DNA of 64,000 nt from Streptococcus sanguinis (GTDB lineage Bacteria; Bacillota; Bacilli; Lactobacillales; Streptococcaceae), in the NCBI RefSeq assembly GCF_900635155.1, contig NZ_LR134002.1, positions 558,001 through 622,000 on the forward strand. The letters run 5' to 3'. Position numbers and translations under genes: made by a program. Shown piece by piece: positions 62,085 through 64,000 of this stretch (the stretch's first letter is position 1; each line of letters starts with the position of its first letter). The notes under the pieces are model-generated. The model had not been told where the DNA came from, made no database searches, and was given only the letters and a program-made list of their open reading frames with translations.

Positions 62085-64000
62085 ATGAAAAAACAAGTTT
62101 CTTACAAGCAGCTCTTTCCCACAGTGGTCTTGCTAGCTGCTTTTCTGTCCCTGCTTTTTTCTGTCCGACCGGTCGGAGCAGAAGAAGCAGTAAGTTCGTC
62201 GACTTCAGATGCGGCAGCTCTTACAGAGAATCCAACTGTAAGCGATGAGCCGGTTGCCAGTCAAGCGGAGAGTCCATCTGCAGAATCGGGAGAGTCAAGG
62301 CCAGCTTCTACAGAGACAGTGGAAAAGGCAGACCAAGCCCCTGCTGCAGCACAAGCTGCGACTAGCGGACCAGAGGTTGTGCCCAATGTGGGAACCATTC
62401 AGGGAGAATCACAAGCCTCTCCCTATGAGGACAAGGAAGTTCGAGTTTCCAATGTAGTTGTGACAAAAACAGACCGCTATGGTTTTTATGTTCAAGACGT
62501 GAGTCCTGATGGAAACAGCAGGACTTCTGATGCTCTTTATGTTGTTTCTAAAGAAAAAGTCGATGTTGGAGACAAACTTAGTCTTGAAGGTCGCGTCAAA
62601 GAAGGTTATATGGAAGAGCTCAGCGTTCGCCAAGGGCAACCCTTTACCAAGCCCAGTGGTAGTTTGACAGTCACCATGCTTGTCGCTTCCAAGGTGACCA
62701 AGGAAGGGAAAGCTGACTTACCTGCTCCAGTAGACATCGTGGCTAATATGCCTCAGGATACGGTCGATAACGATATTAATGACTATCAGCCTCAAAGTGA
62801 AGCTTTGGACTACTGGGAAAGTTTGGAAGGAATGTTGACGACGGTGAAGATGCCCCGCGTTTTAGGTCCGCAGTACCGTGGAGACATTTATGTCTTACCT
62901 GAAGGCTACCAAGCCCAACCATTAAACAATATCGGAGGCCTCAATCTTCGTCCAAACGCCCAAAACACAGCAACCATTCCAGTCTATGTTGGCAATAAAT
63001 TCATTGCCAAGGCCAAGGATTATTTCAATGGTGATGTGGTCGGAGTCGTGACCTATCGTGGGAAGATTTACAAGTTGGAGCCGACTCAGCTGCCTGATTT
63101 GGTGGACGGTGGCTTGCAGAGACAGGTCTCTCCTATCTATCCAAGCGAGGACAAACTGACTATTGCTTCCTACAATATCGAGAATTTTTCTGCTAATGCT
63201 AAAAAAGGTGAAACACCTGAGGAAAAAGTGACTAGAATCGCCAATTCCTTTATCAATGAAATCCATAGTCCAGATATCATCACGCTCATCGAGGTTCAAG
63301 ATGAGAATGGCAGCGTTAATGACGGAACGACCAGCGGTGTCAAAAGCGGTGAGAAACTAGCGGCCCGCATCAAAGAATTGGGCGGAAAAACTTACAAGTA
63401 CACCGAAGTTGCCCCACTTGACGGTCAAGATGGCGGTAAGCCCGGCTCTAATATCCGCGTGGCCTTTCTCTACGATCCAAATCGGGTGAAGTTAGTTGAA
63501 AGAGAAGCTGGTACGAGTGACGAAGCTGCTAGCTTCTCCGGTGGCCATTTGGTTAAGAATCCTGCCCGGATTGCTCCAACAAATCCAGCCTTTACTAAGG
63601 TTCGTAAATCCTTGGCAGCTGAGTTTGAATTTAAGGGACAGCATATCGTTGTTATCGCCAATCATTTGAAGTCCAAGATTGGGGATGATGCTGTTTATGG
63701 CTCCGCTCAACCAGCAGTTCAGCATACGCAGGCTGCTCGGATAGAGCAGGCTAAAATTTTAAATAGCTTTGTTCAGGAAGGACTGAGACAAAATCCTAAC
63801 CTTAAGTTTGTGCTGACTGGTGATTTCAATGACTTTGAATTTTCCGAAACGGCTAAAGCATTGGCGGGTAATGAACTGATTAATCTCATGCAGGAGCATG
63901 ATGCGGCTGACCGTTATTCCTACTTCTACCGCGGCAGCAACCAAAGTTTGGACAACATTTTCATTTCGAAGAACCTGGCAGGCAAGGCAGTCTTTGCCCC
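62085..64000 (+). CDS. Secreted cell-wall nuclease (SWAN-like), 5' part
   Basis: 639 codons to the window edge; the gene continues beyond. Signal peptide (KKQVSYKQLF...LLAAFLSLLFS, cleaved near VGAEEA), a Ser/Ala/Glu-rich disordered stretch (to about residue 110), an OB-fold-like domain (VSNVVVTKTDRYGFYVQD, GDKLSLEGRVKEG), then an EEP nuclease domain: LTIASYNIENF, ITLIEVQD, VIANHLKSK, LTGDFNDFE. In S. sanguinis SWAN this enzyme degrades DNA, including neutrophil traps, and is anchored by a C-terminal LPxTG, which would lie outside this window. Confidence 0.88.
   Translation, partial: MKKQVSYKQLFPTVVLLAAFLSLLFSVRPVGAEEAVSSSTSDAAALTENPTVSDEPVASQAESPSAESGESRPASTETVEKADQAPAAAQAATSGPEVVPNVGTIQGESQASPYEDKEVRVSNVVVTKTDRYGFYVQDVSPDGNSRTSDALYVVSKEKVDVGDKLSLEGRVKEGYMEELSVRQGQPFTKPSGSLTVTMLVASKVTKEGKADLPAPVDIVANMPQDTVDNDINDYQPQSEALDYWESLEGMLTTVKMPRVLGPQYRGDIYVLPEGYQAQPLNNIGGLNLRPNAQNTATIPVYVGNKFIAKAKDYFNGDVVGVVTYRGKIYKLEPTQLPDLVDGGLQRQVSPIYPSEDKLTIASYNIENFSANAKKGETPEEKVTRIANSFINEIHSPDIITLIEVQDENGSVNDGTTSGVKSGEKLAARIKELGGKTYKYTEVAPLDGQDGGKPGSNIRVAFLYDPNRVKLVEREAGTSDEAASFSGGHLVKNPARIAPTNPAFTKVRKSLAAEFEFKGQHIVVIANHLKSKIGDDAVYGSAQPAVQHTQAARIEQAKILNSFVQEGLRQNPNLKFVLTGDFNDFEFSETAKALAGNELINLMQEHDAADRYSYFYRGSNQSLDNIFISKNLAGKAVFA

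Overview
The window is a stretch of a Streptococcus chromosome, most likely S. sanguinis or a close relative of the sanguinis group. The call rests on gene order and content: gnd-ritR, nrdR-dnaB-dnaI-der, snf2-hypothetical-murC-GNAT-GNAT-mltG-greA, relP-relR-relS, murI-rdgB-MPE-CBS-xerD-like-scpA-scpB-rluB-yidD, and treR/treP-treC followed by a secreted nuclease like SWAN of S. sanguinis. Promoters are low-GC Gram-positive in type, often with an extended -10 (TGnTATAAT). No rRNA, tRNA, CRISPR array or intact insertion sequence was found.

Layout. 1-1161 is the 3' end of valS. 1236-5708 is one very AT-rich, probably acquired gene for a large P-loop NTPase with a nuclease-like N-terminus, a likely anti-phage protein; 640 bp of debris separates it from gnd. 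6346-11781 holds gnd, the atypical regulator ritR, a glucose/maltose-type PTS permease under a cre-like site, and an endo/exonuclease-phosphatase family protein. 11953-16547 is a replication/GTPase block. The der 3' end is duplicated downstream (16936-17121) around a small membrane ORF, a recombination scar. 17249-28594 carries a SWIM/SNF2 helicase, cell-wall genes (murC, mltG), greA and the alarmone operon relPRS. 28711-29994 (minus) holds yidC and acylphosphatase. 30079-39545 holds RNA methylation, lysA, murI and the chromosome-segregation cluster. 39596-42389 (minus) is a Trk potassium system. 42594-46787 holds a structured leader RNA before trmL, an FMN riboswitch before ribU, a PAP2 phosphatase, an MGMT-like protein, a radical SAM protein and a methyltransferase. 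47044-49883 (minus) holds membrane/ABC genes. 49958-52574 holds an AI-2E family permease and a CNNM/CorC protein. 57295-61897 is the trehalose locus, and 62085-64000 the start of the cell-wall nuclease.

The most unusual locus is 52739-56880: three tandem TipC-like membrane-anchored immunity genes (the middle one interrupted by a stop codon), a 503-residue protein with an N-terminal lipase-like domain and a C-terminal helical domain, and two small helical proteins. This looks like a type VII secretion (T7SS) toxin in reverse order (toxin domain first, LXG-like targeting domain last), in the manner of staphylococcal TslA, with its helper proteins and a bank of duplicated immunity genes. No T7SS secretion machinery is in the window, so the toxin would depend on a system encoded elsewhere.

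Other points of interest: four hexamers at exact 11-bp spacing upstream of a promoter and a 20-codon ORF (56938-57087); a roughly 100-nt transcription unit encoding an 8-residue peptide (46857-46959, minus); two probable leaderless mRNAs; and a nested palindrome around the treP promoter. All family assignments come from reading motifs and gene order; no database search was run.
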